Shown here piece by piece: positions 1-7,926 of a DNA stretch of 64,000 bases (positions are counted from its first letter, which is position 1; each line of letters opens with the position of its first letter). A program made the position numbers and the translations under genes. The stretch lies in NCBI RefSeq assembly GCF_025993685.1, contig NZ_DAJPEN010000001.1, forward strand, positions 2,914,001 through 2,978,000. Reading direction: 5' to 3'. The notes beneath the pieces are model-generated. The model made no database searches, was not told where the DNA came from, and saw nothing but the letters and a program-made list of their open reading frames with translations. The DNA comes from Bacteroides mediterraneensis (lineage in GTDB: Bacteria > Bacteroidota > Bacteroidia > Bacteroidales > Bacteroidaceae).

Positions 1-1417
1 CCATGGTGATACCGAACTGACGGTAGAATGTACCGGCTGTACCACCCATGAAACTTACCGGGATAAACACGGACATCATGACCAATGTAATGGAAACCAA
101 TGCACCACCCAGTTCGCTCATGGCGTCAATGGAAGCCTCACGGGAAGATTTATATCCCTGGTCCAGTTTCGCATGGACACCTTCCACCACCACAATCGCA
201 TCATCGACCACAATCGCAATGGCCAGCACCATCGCCGACAGGGTCAGCAAGTTTACACTAAAGCCAATCAGTTTCAAGACGAAGAACGTCGCAATCAAAG
301 CTACCGGAATGGCAATGGCCGGAATCAAGGTAGAACGCATATCCTGCAAGAAGACATACACTACAATGAACACCAGGATAAATGCCTCGATCAAAGTCTT
401 GATAACTTCGTGAATAGACGCATACAAGAAGTCGTTGGCATTCTGTGCCACATTAATCTTCAAACCGGCAGGCAAGCTTTCTTCTGCCTTACTGATTACA
501 TCCAACAGGTTGTTGATGGTTTCCGTAGCGTTGGTTCCTGCCATCTGGAACACGATACAAGTTACAGCCTTATGACCGTTTACCGTATTATTAAAGGTAT
601 AGGCCAGACGACCCAGCTCAATACGTGCCACATCTCCCAAGCGAAGCACTTCACCGTCGGGCAGAGCCTTGATAACGATGTCTTCAAATTCTTCCGTCTG
701 CTGCAGACGTCCTTTGTAACGGATAGTGTACTGGAAAGTCTGGTTACCACGTTCACCAAACTGTCCCGGAGCCGCTTCAATGTTCTGTTCGGCCAAAGCA
801 TTGGAGATATCTGCCGGCACCAGATTATATTGTGCCATGATATCCGGCTTCAACCAGATACGCATAGAATAGTCCTGCCCCATCACGTTGGCATCACCCA
901 CACCTTTCACACGCTGAATTTCCGGAATCAAGTTAATCTTAGCGTAGTTTTCAATAAACTCAATGTTGTATTTATCTTCCGCATCATACAAAGAGAAAAT
1001 CAACAACATAGAGTTCTGACGTTTCTGCGTTGTCACACCGACTTTGGTTACTTCGGCCGGCAACAGACCCTGTGCCATAGAGACACGGTTCTGAACGTTG
1101 ACCGCCGCCATATCCGGGTCGGTACCCTGGTTAAAATATACGCTGATATCAGCAGAACCATTGTTGGATGCACTGGACTGAATGTACATCATGTTTTCCA
1201 CACCGTTAATCTGGTCTTCCAGCGGAGCAATCACTGAGTTCAATACAGTCTGTGCGTTCGCACCTGTATAAGTAGCTCTTACCGATACGGTAGGAGGCGC
1301 GATGTCCGGATATTGTGTAACCGGCAAAGTAGCCAGACCAATCACACCCAAAATGACTATCAAGATAGAGATTACCGTTGACAGCACCGGACGGTTAATA
1401 AATTTATCTAGTTTCAT
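1..1417 (-). CDS. RND multidrug efflux permease, HAE1/AcrB family (3' part cut by window edge)
   Basis: Inner-membrane proton-driven pump of a tripartite drug efflux system. The visible part is the first 472 residues of a protein normally about 1,040 long; the reading frame is open through base 1. It starts MKLDKFINRPV, the usual HAE1 opening with TM1 at about residues 10-30. The porter domain follows, including the YTGANAQTV segment. The proton-relay pair lies at residues 405-406 in VVDDAIVVVE, equivalent to AcrB D407/D408. The last visible residues, GGTAGTFYRQFGITM, match the start of TM5. The start at 1417 lies 102 bp after the adaptor gene stop, and the two form one operon. An outer-membrane TolC-type channel gene is expected further left but cannot be seen. 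Confidence 0.95.
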   Translation of the reverse strand, partial: MKLDKFINRPVLSTVISILIVILGVIGLATLPVTQYPDIAPPTVSVRATYTGANAQTVLNSVIAPLEDQINGVENMMYIQSSASNNGSADISVYFNQGTDPDMAAVNVQNRVSMAQGLLPAEVTKVGVTTQKRQNSMLLIFSLYDAEDKYNIEFIENYAKINLIPEIQRVKGVGDANVMGQDYSMRIWLKPDIMAQYNLVPADISNALAEQNIEAAPGQFGERGNQTFQYTIRYKGRLQQTEEFEDIVIKALPDGEVLRLGDVARIELGRLAYTFNNTVNGHKAVTCIVFQMAGTNATETINNLLDVISKAEESLPAGLKINVAQNANDFLYASIHEVIKTLIEAFILVFIVVYVFLQDMRSTLIPAIAIPVALIATFFVLKLIGFSVNLLTLSAMVLAIAIVVDDAIVVVEGVHAKLDQGYKSSREASIDAMSELGGALVSITLVMMSVFIPVSFMGGTAGTFYRQFGITM

Positions 1418-1448
1418 TCTCTTTAAATACTATTTAATTTCAGTTTCA

Positions 1449-1485
1449 GGAATCCCGTTTTCCGGTCATGCACTCATGACATTCC
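1449..1485 (-). other. Intercistronic hairpin between adaptor and RND permease genes
   Basis: Inner arms GTCATG (1465-1470) and CATGAC (1475-1480) are flanked by outer arms GGAAT (1449-1453) and ATTCC (1481-1485). No T-run follows, so this is more likely an mRNA processing or stability element than a terminator. Confidence 0.35.
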
Positions 1486-1519
1486 AGAGATTCGCCTCAA
1501 ACTTACAAACCTTTATTTA

Positions 1520-2734
1520 TTAATTGAAAGCAGTCTGAATGTTACCATCCTTCTGATCCTGCAAAGCCTTCTGATATTTAGCTTCCTTTTCAGCCGGAGT
1601 AATCGGAGTGATTTTCTGTCCGTCGCTCAATGTCTGAACGCCTTCGATTACAATCTTGTCGCCCGGTTTCAAACCACCTGTCACGATGTAATTCTTTCCA
1701 TCGTTCAAGTTGGAAATCTGCACTTCCGTATGTTTGATAGTATTGTCTGACTGCAACACATACACAAACTTCTTGTCCTGAATTTCCTGAGTGGCTGTTT
1801 GAGGAATCAGAATGACATCACTCATCGTGTAAGGGAATACCACGTTTGCCATACCCCCACTACGCAGTACGTTCTGCTTGTTCGGGAAAATGGCACGCAT
1901 GCTTACAGAACCAGTACTCTGGTCAATAACTCCACTTACAGCGTCAATCTTACCCTCTTCTGAATACATGGTTCCATCTGCCAGCTGCAATTTCACTGCC
2001 GGCATCTTTTCCAGCTGTTCCTTCAATGTGCCTCCTGCACGAGTCAAGGCCAGCAACTGCTTTTCAGTCATGGAAAAATACACATACATATCGCCAATCT
2101 GAGATACTGTGGTCAGCGGTTCAGCTACCGACGGACTAACCAGCGCACCCACACGATACGGGAATGTGCCGATTACACCGTCCGAAGGGCTGGTCACCGT
2201 ACAGAATCCCAAGTTTTGTTTGGCAGCCGAATAAGCAGCTTCCGCCTGGGCCAGATTCGCCTTTGCAGAAAGCAGGTTATTTACCGCTGTCTGATATTCA
2301 AAGTCACTGATAATCTTCTGTTCGTGCAGCATCTTCTTGTTGGCCTCCGTAGAAGTCACTGTTTCCAGGTTTGCCTTGGCTGAAGCCACACTTGCCTTCG
2401 CCTGGTCGTATGCAGCCTTGTACTGTGTCGGGTCAATCTGGAACAACGCCTGTCCTTTGTGAACGGTCGCACCTTCATCCACACACAATTTTACAATAAA
2501 ACCTGAAACTTGAGGACGGATTTCGATATCCTGTAAACCCTTGATTGTTGCCGGGTACTGAGTAGACTGATTGCTGGAAGTAAATGCTACTGCCTCTACC
2601 GCAAATTCGTCATCACCCATTTTCATACCCCCCTGACCCCCACAGGCAGTCAGAACCGAAAGAGTCAATGCATAGAATGCCACTCGGCTAGAAGAAAGAC
2701 TTCTGTTTCTTTTTGTGCTCATACTTATATTCAT
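1520..2734 (-). CDS. RND efflux periplasmic adaptor subunit (MFP, AcrA/MexA family)
   Basis: Membrane-fusion lipoprotein that bridges the RND permease and an outer-membrane channel. It is 404 residues with an N-terminal hydrophobic segment ending in the lipobox LTAC (Cys31), so it is probably anchored in the inner membrane. The order is typical: a first lipoyl half (SGFIVKLCVDEGATVHKGQ), an alanine-rich alpha-hairpin (about 110-180), the second lipoyl half (PSDGVIGTFPYRVGALV), then beta-barrel and membrane-proximal domains (EGVQTLSDGQKI near the end). It is the first gene of the efflux operon. A second in-frame ATG at residue 5 (2722) is a possible alternative start. Confidence 0.92.
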   Translation of the reverse strand: MNISMSTKRNRSLSSSRVAFYALTLSVLTACGGQGGMKMGDDEFAVEAVAFTSSNQSTQYPATIKGLQDIEIRPQVSGFIVKLCVDEGATVHKGQALFQIDPTQYKAAYDQAKASVASAKANLETVTSTEANKKMLHEQKIISDFEYQTAVNNLLSAKANLAQAEAAYSAAKQNLGFCTVTSPSDGVIGTFPYRVGALVSPSVAEPLTTVSQIGDMYVYFSMTEKQLLALTRAGGTLKEQLEKMPAVKLQLADGTMYSEEGKIDAVSGVIDQSTGSVSMRAIFPNKQNVLRSGGMANVVFPYTMSDVILIPQTATQEIQDKKFVYVLQSDNTIKHTEVQISNLNDGKNYIVTGGLKPGDKIVIEGVQTLSDGQKITPITPAEKEAKYQKALQDQKDGNIQTAFN

Positions 2735-3059
2735 TACTAAAAATTGATTTTATTCTTCACTCTCTCAAAATAAAAGTTCTTCAATGAAAACTCTAAGCCC
2801 TTTTTTAGTTTTTAATAATGGTGCAAATATAGCAAAAAAATACAGCCTGAAAAACGAGCTTTAACTAAGAATAACCATAAAACGAAGATATAATTACATA
2901 TCGCCGAATTAATCCGACCAATTGACGATAAACATCGACAAAAAACATCAACAAAATCCGTTTTATAGTTTTTTTCAGAAAAAAACAGTCCATTTGTTAT
3001 TTTATTCCTACATTTGCGCGACACTTTATTCTTTGAAACCACTTAAAAAGGAAGAAAAT
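2735..3059. promoter_or_regulatory. Divergent intergenic region between efflux operon and maeB
   Basis: 325 bp without a convincing gene. On the minus strand a Bacteroides -7 box TATATTTG lies at 2831-2824, about 90 bp upstream of the adaptor start, with only a T-rich stretch (2851-2854) at the -33 position. On the plus strand TACATTTG occurs at 3009-3016 before maeB. The rest is AT-rich. No clear operator palindrome or regulator gene was seen. Confidence 0.5.
3009..3016 (+). promoter_or_regulatory. Candidate -7 box for maeB
   Basis: TACATTTG matches the Bacteroides TAnnTTTG consensus exactly and lies 43 bp before the chosen maeB start. The -33 element is poor: the nearest TTTG (2993-2996) is too close. 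Confidence 0.4.
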
Positions 3060-5345
3060 ATGACAAAAATAACCAAAGAAGCCGCTTTGCTTTACCATTC
3101 GCAAGGCAAACCGGGGAAAATCGAAGTAGTCCCCACGAAACCTTATCAGACGCAGAGGGATTTATCATTGGCCTACTCTCCCGGAGTAGCAGAACCCTGT
3201 CTGGAAATCCAGAAAAATCCGGATACAGCCTACGACTATACCGACAAAGGTAATCTGGTGGCTGTTATTTCCAATGGAACCGCCGTACTGGGATTGGGCG
3301 ACATCGGCGCCATGAGCGGAAAACCCGTCATGGAAGGAAAAGGCCTGCTGTTTAAAATCTATGCCGGTATCGACGTGTTCGATATCGAAGTAAACGAAAA
3401 AGACCCCGACAAGTTCATCGAAGCTGTGAAGGCCATTGCCCCGACCTTTGGAGGTATCAACCTGGAAGACATCAAGGCGCCCGAGTGCTTCAAGATAGAA
3501 CAGCGTTTGAAAGAAGAACTGGACATACCGGTGATGCACGACGACCAGCATGGTACAGCCATCATCTCCAGCGCCGGTCTGTTGAATGCGTTGGAAGTGG
3601 CAGGCAAGAAGATTGAAGACGTGAAAATCGTGGTCAACGGAGCCGGTGCTTCTGCCGTATCCTGCACGAAACTCTACGTCTCATTGGGTGCCCGTCTGGA
3701 AAACATTGTCATGATTGACAGCAAGGGAGTCATCTCCAAGCAACGTACCGATTTGAACGAACAGAAAAAATTCTTTGCAACCGACCGTACCGACATCCAC
3801 ACCTTGGCAGAAGCCATCAAAGGTGCCGATGTATTCCTCGGACTGTCCAGAGGAAACGTCCTGACACAGGATATGGTGCGCAGCATGGCCTCTCATCCGA
3901 TTGTCTTCGCCTTGGCCAACCCTACTCCGGAAATCTCTTACGAAGATGCCATGGCTTCCCGCCCGGACGTATTGATGTCTACGGGCCGTTCCGACTATCC
4001 GAACCAAATCAACAACGTCATCGGATTCCCCTACATTTTCCGTGGTGCCCTCGATACCCGTGCCACAGCCATCAATGAAGAAATGAAACTGGCTGCCGTA
4101 CGTGCCATCGCCGGACTGGCCAAGAAACCGGTGCCCGACGTGGTCAACGAAGCTTACCATGTGAACAACCTGACTTTCGGACCGGAATATTTCATCCCGA
4201 AACCAGTAGACCCGCGCCTGATTACCGAAGTCTCCATGGCCGTAGCCAAAGCTGCCATGGAATCCGGCGTAGCCCGCAAACAGATAACCGACTGGGACGA
4301 ATACAAAAACCACCTGAAGGAACTGATGGGACAAGAGAACAAACTAACCCGCCAGCTGTATGAAACGGCCCGCCATAACCCACAGCGTGTGGTCTTTGCC
4401 GAAGGCATCCACCCCAATATGCTGAAGGCTGCCGTAGAAGCCAAGGCCGAAGGCATCTGTCACCCGATTCTGTTGGGCAACGAAGAACGTATCGAGAAAC
4501 TGGCCAAAGAACTCGACCTGAGCCTGGAAGGCATTGAAATTGTCAACCTGCGTCACGACCGCGAAGCCGAACGCCGCGAACGCTATGCCCGCATCCTCTG
4601 CGAGAAACGAGCCCGCGAAGGCGCCAACTTCCAGGAAGCCAACGACAAGATGTTCGAACGCAACTACTTCGGTATGATGATGGTAGAAACCGGTGAAGCC
4701 GATGCATTTGTTACCGGACTGTACACCAAGTATTCCAACACCATCAAGGTGGCCAAGGAAGTCATCGGCATCCAGCCGGGATACAAACATTTCGGTACCA
4801 TGCACATCCTGAACTCCAAGAAAGGCACCTATTTCATTGCCGATACCCTGATTAATCGTCATCCGGATACCGATACCCTGATTGACATTGCCAAGCTGTC
4901 GGCCAAAGCCGTACGTTTCTTCAATCAGGAACCCGTGATGGCCATGCTGTCCTACTCCAATTTCGGTTCCGACACTGAAGGTAGCCCGGCCAAGGTACAC
5001 GAAGCTGTGAGCCAGCTCCATCAGGAATACCCCGACTTGGCTATCGATGGCGAAATGCAAGTGAAATTTGCCCTGAACAATGCACTCCGTGACGAGAAAT
5101 ATCCTTTCACCCGCTTGAAAGGAAAGGAAGTGAACACACTGGTATTCCCGAACCTGAGCTCTGCCAACGCCACCTACCAGCTTATCCAAAGCATGAGCGA
5201 AACGGAGGTCATCGGCCCGATTCAGATGGGATTGAACAAACCGATTCACTTTACAGACATCGAGAGCTCCGTGCGCGACATCGTCAATATCACCGCCATT
5301 GCCTGCATCGATGCCATCGTCGACAAAAAGAAAAAAGCGCAATAA
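3060..5345 (+). CDS. maeB: NADP-dependent malic enzyme with C-terminal phosphotransacetylase-like domain
   Basis: Oxidatively decarboxylates malate to pyruvate with NADP in the cytoplasm. The start is set at ATG 3060, preceded by AAAGGAAGAAA, giving 761 residues, the usual MaeB size. The frame is open 46 codons further upstream, but that stretch overlaps the promoter and looks non-coding. The N-terminal malic domain shows YSPGVAEPCLEI, the metal/substrate motif EDIKAPECF and HDDQHGTA. The nucleotide-binding fold has VNGAGASAV. From about residue 430 (RVVFAEG) to the end is the PTA-like domain typical of long bacterial malic enzymes, generally regulatory rather than catalytic. Strong G/C-rich codon use fits high expression. 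Confidence 0.96.
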   Translation: MTKITKEAALLYHSQGKPGKIEVVPTKPYQTQRDLSLAYSPGVAEPCLEIQKNPDTAYDYTDKGNLVAVISNGTAVLGLGDIGAMSGKPVMEGKGLLFKIYAGIDVFDIEVNEKDPDKFIEAVKAIAPTFGGINLEDIKAPECFKIEQRLKEELDIPVMHDDQHGTAIISSAGLLNALEVAGKKIEDVKIVVNGAGASAVSCTKLYVSLGARLENIVMIDSKGVISKQRTDLNEQKKFFATDRTDIHTLAEAIKGADVFLGLSRGNVLTQDMVRSMASHPIVFALANPTPEISYEDAMASRPDVLMSTGRSDYPNQINNVIGFPYIFRGALDTRATAINEEMKLAAVRAIAGLAKKPVPDVVNEAYHVNNLTFGPEYFIPKPVDPRLITEVSMAVAKAAMESGVARKQITDWDEYKNHLKELMGQENKLTRQLYETARHNPQRVVFAEGIHPNMLKAAVEAKAEGICHPILLGNEERIEKLAKELDLSLEGIEIVNLRHDREAERRERYARILCEKRAREGANFQEANDKMFERNYFGMMMVETGEADAFVTGLYTKYSNTIKVAKEVIGIQPGYKHFGTMHILNSKKGTYFIADTLINRHPDTDTLIDIAKLSAKAVRFFNQEPVMAMLSYSNFGSDTEGSPAKVHEAVSQLHQEYPDLAIDGEMQVKFALNNALRDEKYPFTRLKGKEVNTLVFPNLSSANATYQLIQSMSETEVIGPIQMGLNKPIHFTDIESSVRDIVNITAIACIDAIVDKKKKAQ

Positions 5346-5368
5346 GCGTTTCATAATCCATTAAATCC

Positions 5369-5430
5369 ACACGGAGGTACGGACGCAAGAAAACCTGACA
5401 TGTTCCCCTTGCCCGTCTGTTCCTCCGTGT
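5369..5430 (+). repeat. Long imperfect inverted repeat between maeB and the small membrane protein gene
   Basis: The arm at 5369-5385 (ACACGGAGGTACGGACG) pairs with 5414-5430 at 15 of 17 positions, and the stem can continue through CAAG (5386-5389) and CTTG (5408-5411). The RNA would be a stem of about 20 bp with a loop of about 18 nt, ending 24 bp before the next start codon. No T-run follows, so it is not a classical terminator. Confidence 0.6.
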
Positions 5431-5454
5431 ATCATTTATTTCCAACTTACAACT

Positions 5455-5634
5455 ATGAGAAAACCGCTTAACCACACCCAATGTGTCATCCTGACCCTCT
5501 GCTGGGCTGCCCTGTGCTTTCTGGTCCTCACTTCCACCCCAAAAATAGACGGCCCGCTCATTGTCATGATACTGATTTCGGGGGCCTTGGTATTTATCCC
5601 CGTCATCAAGTCACTTAAAAACAGAAACAAATAA
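5455..5634 (+). CDS. Small two-helix membrane protein, function unknown
   Basis: A 59-residue reading frame beginning MRKPLNHTQCV and ending KSLKNRNK. It has two hydrophobic stretches of membrane-spanning length (about residues 10-26 and 34-50) separated by a short loop STPKIDGP. Both ends are basic, which suggests an N-in/C-in hairpin in the inner membrane. It lies downstream of the inverted repeat and 166 bp before gdhA. I do not recognise a family. Its reality rests on the good hydrophobic pattern, codon use like its neighbours and an otherwise empty gap. Confidence 0.55.
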   Translation: MRKPLNHTQCVILTLCWAALCFLVLTSTPKIDGPLIVMILISGALVFIPVIKSLKNRNK

Positions 5635-5693
5635 ACACAAATAAGTTACTAAAAGAATATTTTTGACACCTCTTACTCACTTTTCTTGATTTA

Positions 5694-5727
5694 TTGTTGC
5701 ATGAAAGAAATTTTATCTATATTTTTG
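5694..5727 (+). promoter_or_regulatory. gdhA promoter
   Basis: A -33 region TTGTTG (5694-5699) and -7 box TATTTTTG (5720-5727) are separated by 20 bp. This is a near-consensus Bacteroides sigma-ABfr promoter, leaving a 5' leader of about 65 nt before the gdhA start. Confidence 0.6.
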
Positions 5728-5800
5728 GCACATCAAACAATCGAATAACGATTAACCTGATTAATCAAACCAATAAATAAGACAGATAATCTTTTAAATT

Positions 5801-7135
5801 ATGAATGCAGCGAAAGTTCTGGAAGATCTGAAAAGAAGATTCCCCAATGAACCTGAGTATCATCAGGCAGTAGAAGAAGTGTTAGGAACCATCGAAGAGG
5901 AATACAACAAACATCCCGAATTCGATAAAGTCAACTTGATTGAACGTCTTTGTATTCCCGACCGCGTATATCAGTTCCGCGTCACTTGGATGGACGACAA
6001 AGGCAACATCCGCACCAACATGGGTTACCGCGTACAACACAACAACGCCATTGGCCCGTACAAAGGCGGTATCCGTTTCCATAGTTCCGTAAATCTGGGA
6101 ATCCTGAAGTTCCTGGCTTTTGAACAGACCTTCAAGAACTCACTGACCACTCTTCCGATGGGTGGTGGTAAAGGCGGCTCCGATTTCTCTCCGCGTGGCA
6201 AGTCCAACGCCGAAGTCATGCGTTTCTGCCAAGCCTTCATGTTAGAATTGTGGCGCCACATCGGTCCTGAAACCGACGTTCCTGCCGGTGATATCGGTGT
6301 AGGCGGTCGCGAAGTAGGCTACATGTTCGGTATGTACAAGAAACTGACCCGCGAGTTCAGTGGCGTACTGACGGGTAAAGGCCGTGAATTCGGTGGTTCA
6401 CTCATCCGTCCGGAAGCTACCGGTTATGGTAACATCTACTTCCTGCTCGAAATGCTGAAAACCCGTAACATCGACATCAAGGGCAAGACCTGTCTGGTAT
6501 CCGGTTCCGGTAACGTAGCACAATACACCGTAGAAAAACTGATTCAGCTGGGAGCCAAAGTAGTCACCATGTCCGACTCCGACGGTTACATCTACGACCC
6601 GGACGGCATCGACCGCGAGAAACTGGACTACATCATGGAGCTGAAGAACCTCTACCGCGGACGTATCCGTGAATATGCAGAAAAATACGGCTGCAAGTAC
6701 GTAGCAGGTGCCCGTCCATGGAATGAAAAAGCCGACATTGCCCTTCCTTCTGCCACTCAGAACGAAATCAACGGCGACGATGCGAAAGCTTTGATTGCGA
6801 ACGGCGTGTTTGCCGTATCCGAAGGAGCCAACATGCCTTCTACTCCGGAAGCTATCCGAGTGTTCCAGGAAGCCAAGATTCTCTACGCTCCGGGTAAGGC
6901 AGCCAATGCAGGTGGTGTATCTGTATCCGGTCTGGAAATGACACAGAACTCCATCAAGCTGAGCTGGACACAGGAAGAAGTGGACGAAAAGCTGAAGAGC
7001 ATCATGAAGAACATCCACGAAGCCTGCGTGAAATACGGTACGGAACCCGACGGTTACATCAACTATGTGAAGGGTGCCAACGTAGCCGGATTCATGAAAG
7101 TGGCCAATGCCATGATGGCCCAAGGTATTGTATAA
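5801..7135 (+). CDS. gdhA: NADP-type glutamate dehydrogenase
   Basis: Converts 2-oxoglutarate and ammonium to glutamate, the main ammonium assimilation reaction in Bacteroides. The 444-residue length is that of the hexameric bacterial enzyme. Visible motifs are the substrate site PMGGGKGGSDF with Lys124, the catalytic Asp164 in PAGDIGVGGRE, KGREFGGS, and the Rossmann motif VSGSGNVA at 233-240. The residues after the second strand (TMSDSDG) lack the usual NAD-selecting acidic end, which fits NADP use. It has its own promoter upstream and a strong terminator downstream, so it is probably monocistronic. Confidence 0.97.
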   Translation: MNAAKVLEDLKRRFPNEPEYHQAVEEVLGTIEEEYNKHPEFDKVNLIERLCIPDRVYQFRVTWMDDKGNIRTNMGYRVQHNNAIGPYKGGIRFHSSVNLGILKFLAFEQTFKNSLTTLPMGGGKGGSDFSPRGKSNAEVMRFCQAFMLELWRHIGPETDVPAGDIGVGGREVGYMFGMYKKLTREFSGVLTGKGREFGGSLIRPEATGYGNIYFLLEMLKTRNIDIKGKTCLVSGSGNVAQYTVEKLIQLGAKVVTMSDSDGYIYDPDGIDREKLDYIMELKNLYRGRIREYAEKYGCKYVAGARPWNEKADIALPSATQNEINGDDAKALIANGVFAVSEGANMPSTPEAIRVFQEAKILYAPGKAANAGGVSVSGLEMTQNSIKLSWTQEEVDEKLKSIMKNIHEACVKYGTEPDGYINYVKGANVAGFMKVANAMMAQGIV

Positions 7136-7156
7136 CGCTTGATTTTAATATTACAC

Positions 7157-7201
7157 AAAAACCGGGTGGAACTTGAAGATTCAGGTTTCACCCGGTTTTT
7201 T
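7157..7201. terminator. Bidirectional terminator between gdhA and the lipoprotein operon
   Basis: Stem AAAACCGGGTG (7157-7168) pairs with CACCCGGTTTTT (7189-7200), with inner pairing GGAAC/GGTTTC. A T-run follows on both strands. It serves gdhA (plus) and the converging seven-gene operon (minus). Confidence 0.85.
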
Positions 7202-7230
7202 ATGTTTTGATGAATGATTATGATTGTCGG

Positions 7231-7917
7231 TTATTCTACTGCCAACTTCTGTGTAGCCCAGTTATAAGTCACGGTATACACCGTATTCTGTTCCACCGTT
7301 TTTCCATTCTCCGTTCCCCAACTACCCGACTGTTCCTTTGATTCTCCATCCGAATTAGTCACTGACAACTGATAATTAAAGGAATCCGAATAAGGGAAAT
7401 AAGCCGTTTCGCCATCTTGAAGTGCAACCGACCGATTCCCGGAAGTCACGGTAAAAGTATAACCTTGCAGCCAGTCGCCCGTCACCTCCGTCAAATTCAA
7501 ACAAACCGCAAAAGTGACCATGGGTACCTGCACCTTCACAGCAGTTGTGGCGCCTTCTGTCACTACAAAAGACACCTCCTTATAATAGACAGGTTCTCCT
7601 TTGGTTTCATTGTCCCAAGCAGACTCCTCTCCATAGTTTGCACTATACGCTTTCAGCATATAATCGGTAGCCGGCTCCAATTCAATTTTGTTTTGCATCT
7701 CTTCCGGAGTCAAAGTACGAACAAATTGCTCTCCTTTATACAAATCTACAGTCAAACTTTCATCCACCGCACGCGAAGCGACTTCCGTCACCACTTGCGA
7801 CTGCAATTCAATCCCTTCTACAGACAAATAACCTTTTCCTGAAGGAATTTCATTTTCCTGCTGACAGCTTGCCAGCAGAAAAATTCCCAATAAAATATAT
7901 ACTATATTCTTTTTCAT
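7231..7917 (-). CDS. DUF4493-type surface lipoprotein (last gene of operon)
   Basis: A 228-residue lipoprotein: signal peptide with lipobox LASC, lipidated Cys18. An acidic stretch follows (QQENE), of the kind that directs Bacteroidetes lipoproteins to the cell surface. The body matches the DUF4493 pattern: GYLSVEGIEL near the start, an SRA segment, DLYKGEQFVRTLTPEEM, then TDYMLKAYSANYG and VYYKEVSFVVTEGATTAVKV. It looks like two beta-sandwich halves and resembles the N-terminal half of its operon neighbours, without a PCMD domain. It lies 9 bp after the preceding stop. The function of the family is unknown; adhesion or glycan binding is a guess. Confidence 0.8.
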   Translation of the reverse strand: MKKNIVYILLGIFLLASCQQENEIPSGKGYLSVEGIELQSQVVTEVASRAVDESLTVDLYKGEQFVRTLTPEEMQNKIELEPATDYMLKAYSANYGEESAWDNETKGEPVYYKEVSFVVTEGATTAVKVQVPMVTFAVCLNLTEVTGDWLQGYTFTVTSGNRSVALQDGETAYFPYSDSFNYQLSVTNSDGESKEQSGSWGTENGKTVEQNTVYTVTYNWATQKLAVE

Positions 7918-7926
7918 CGTTCTTCT

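Noticed and set aside
173..1237. A 354-codon plus-strand open frame
   Set aside because: Lies antisense to the RND permease, whose motifs (DD pair, MKLDKFINRPV start) are unmistakable; the translation is His/Gln-rich and family-less.
2922..3059. N-terminal extension of the malic enzyme by 46 residues
   Set aside because: Overlaps the promoter, is Phe/Tyr/Lys-rich unlike MaeB, and a good ribosome site precedes ATG 3060.
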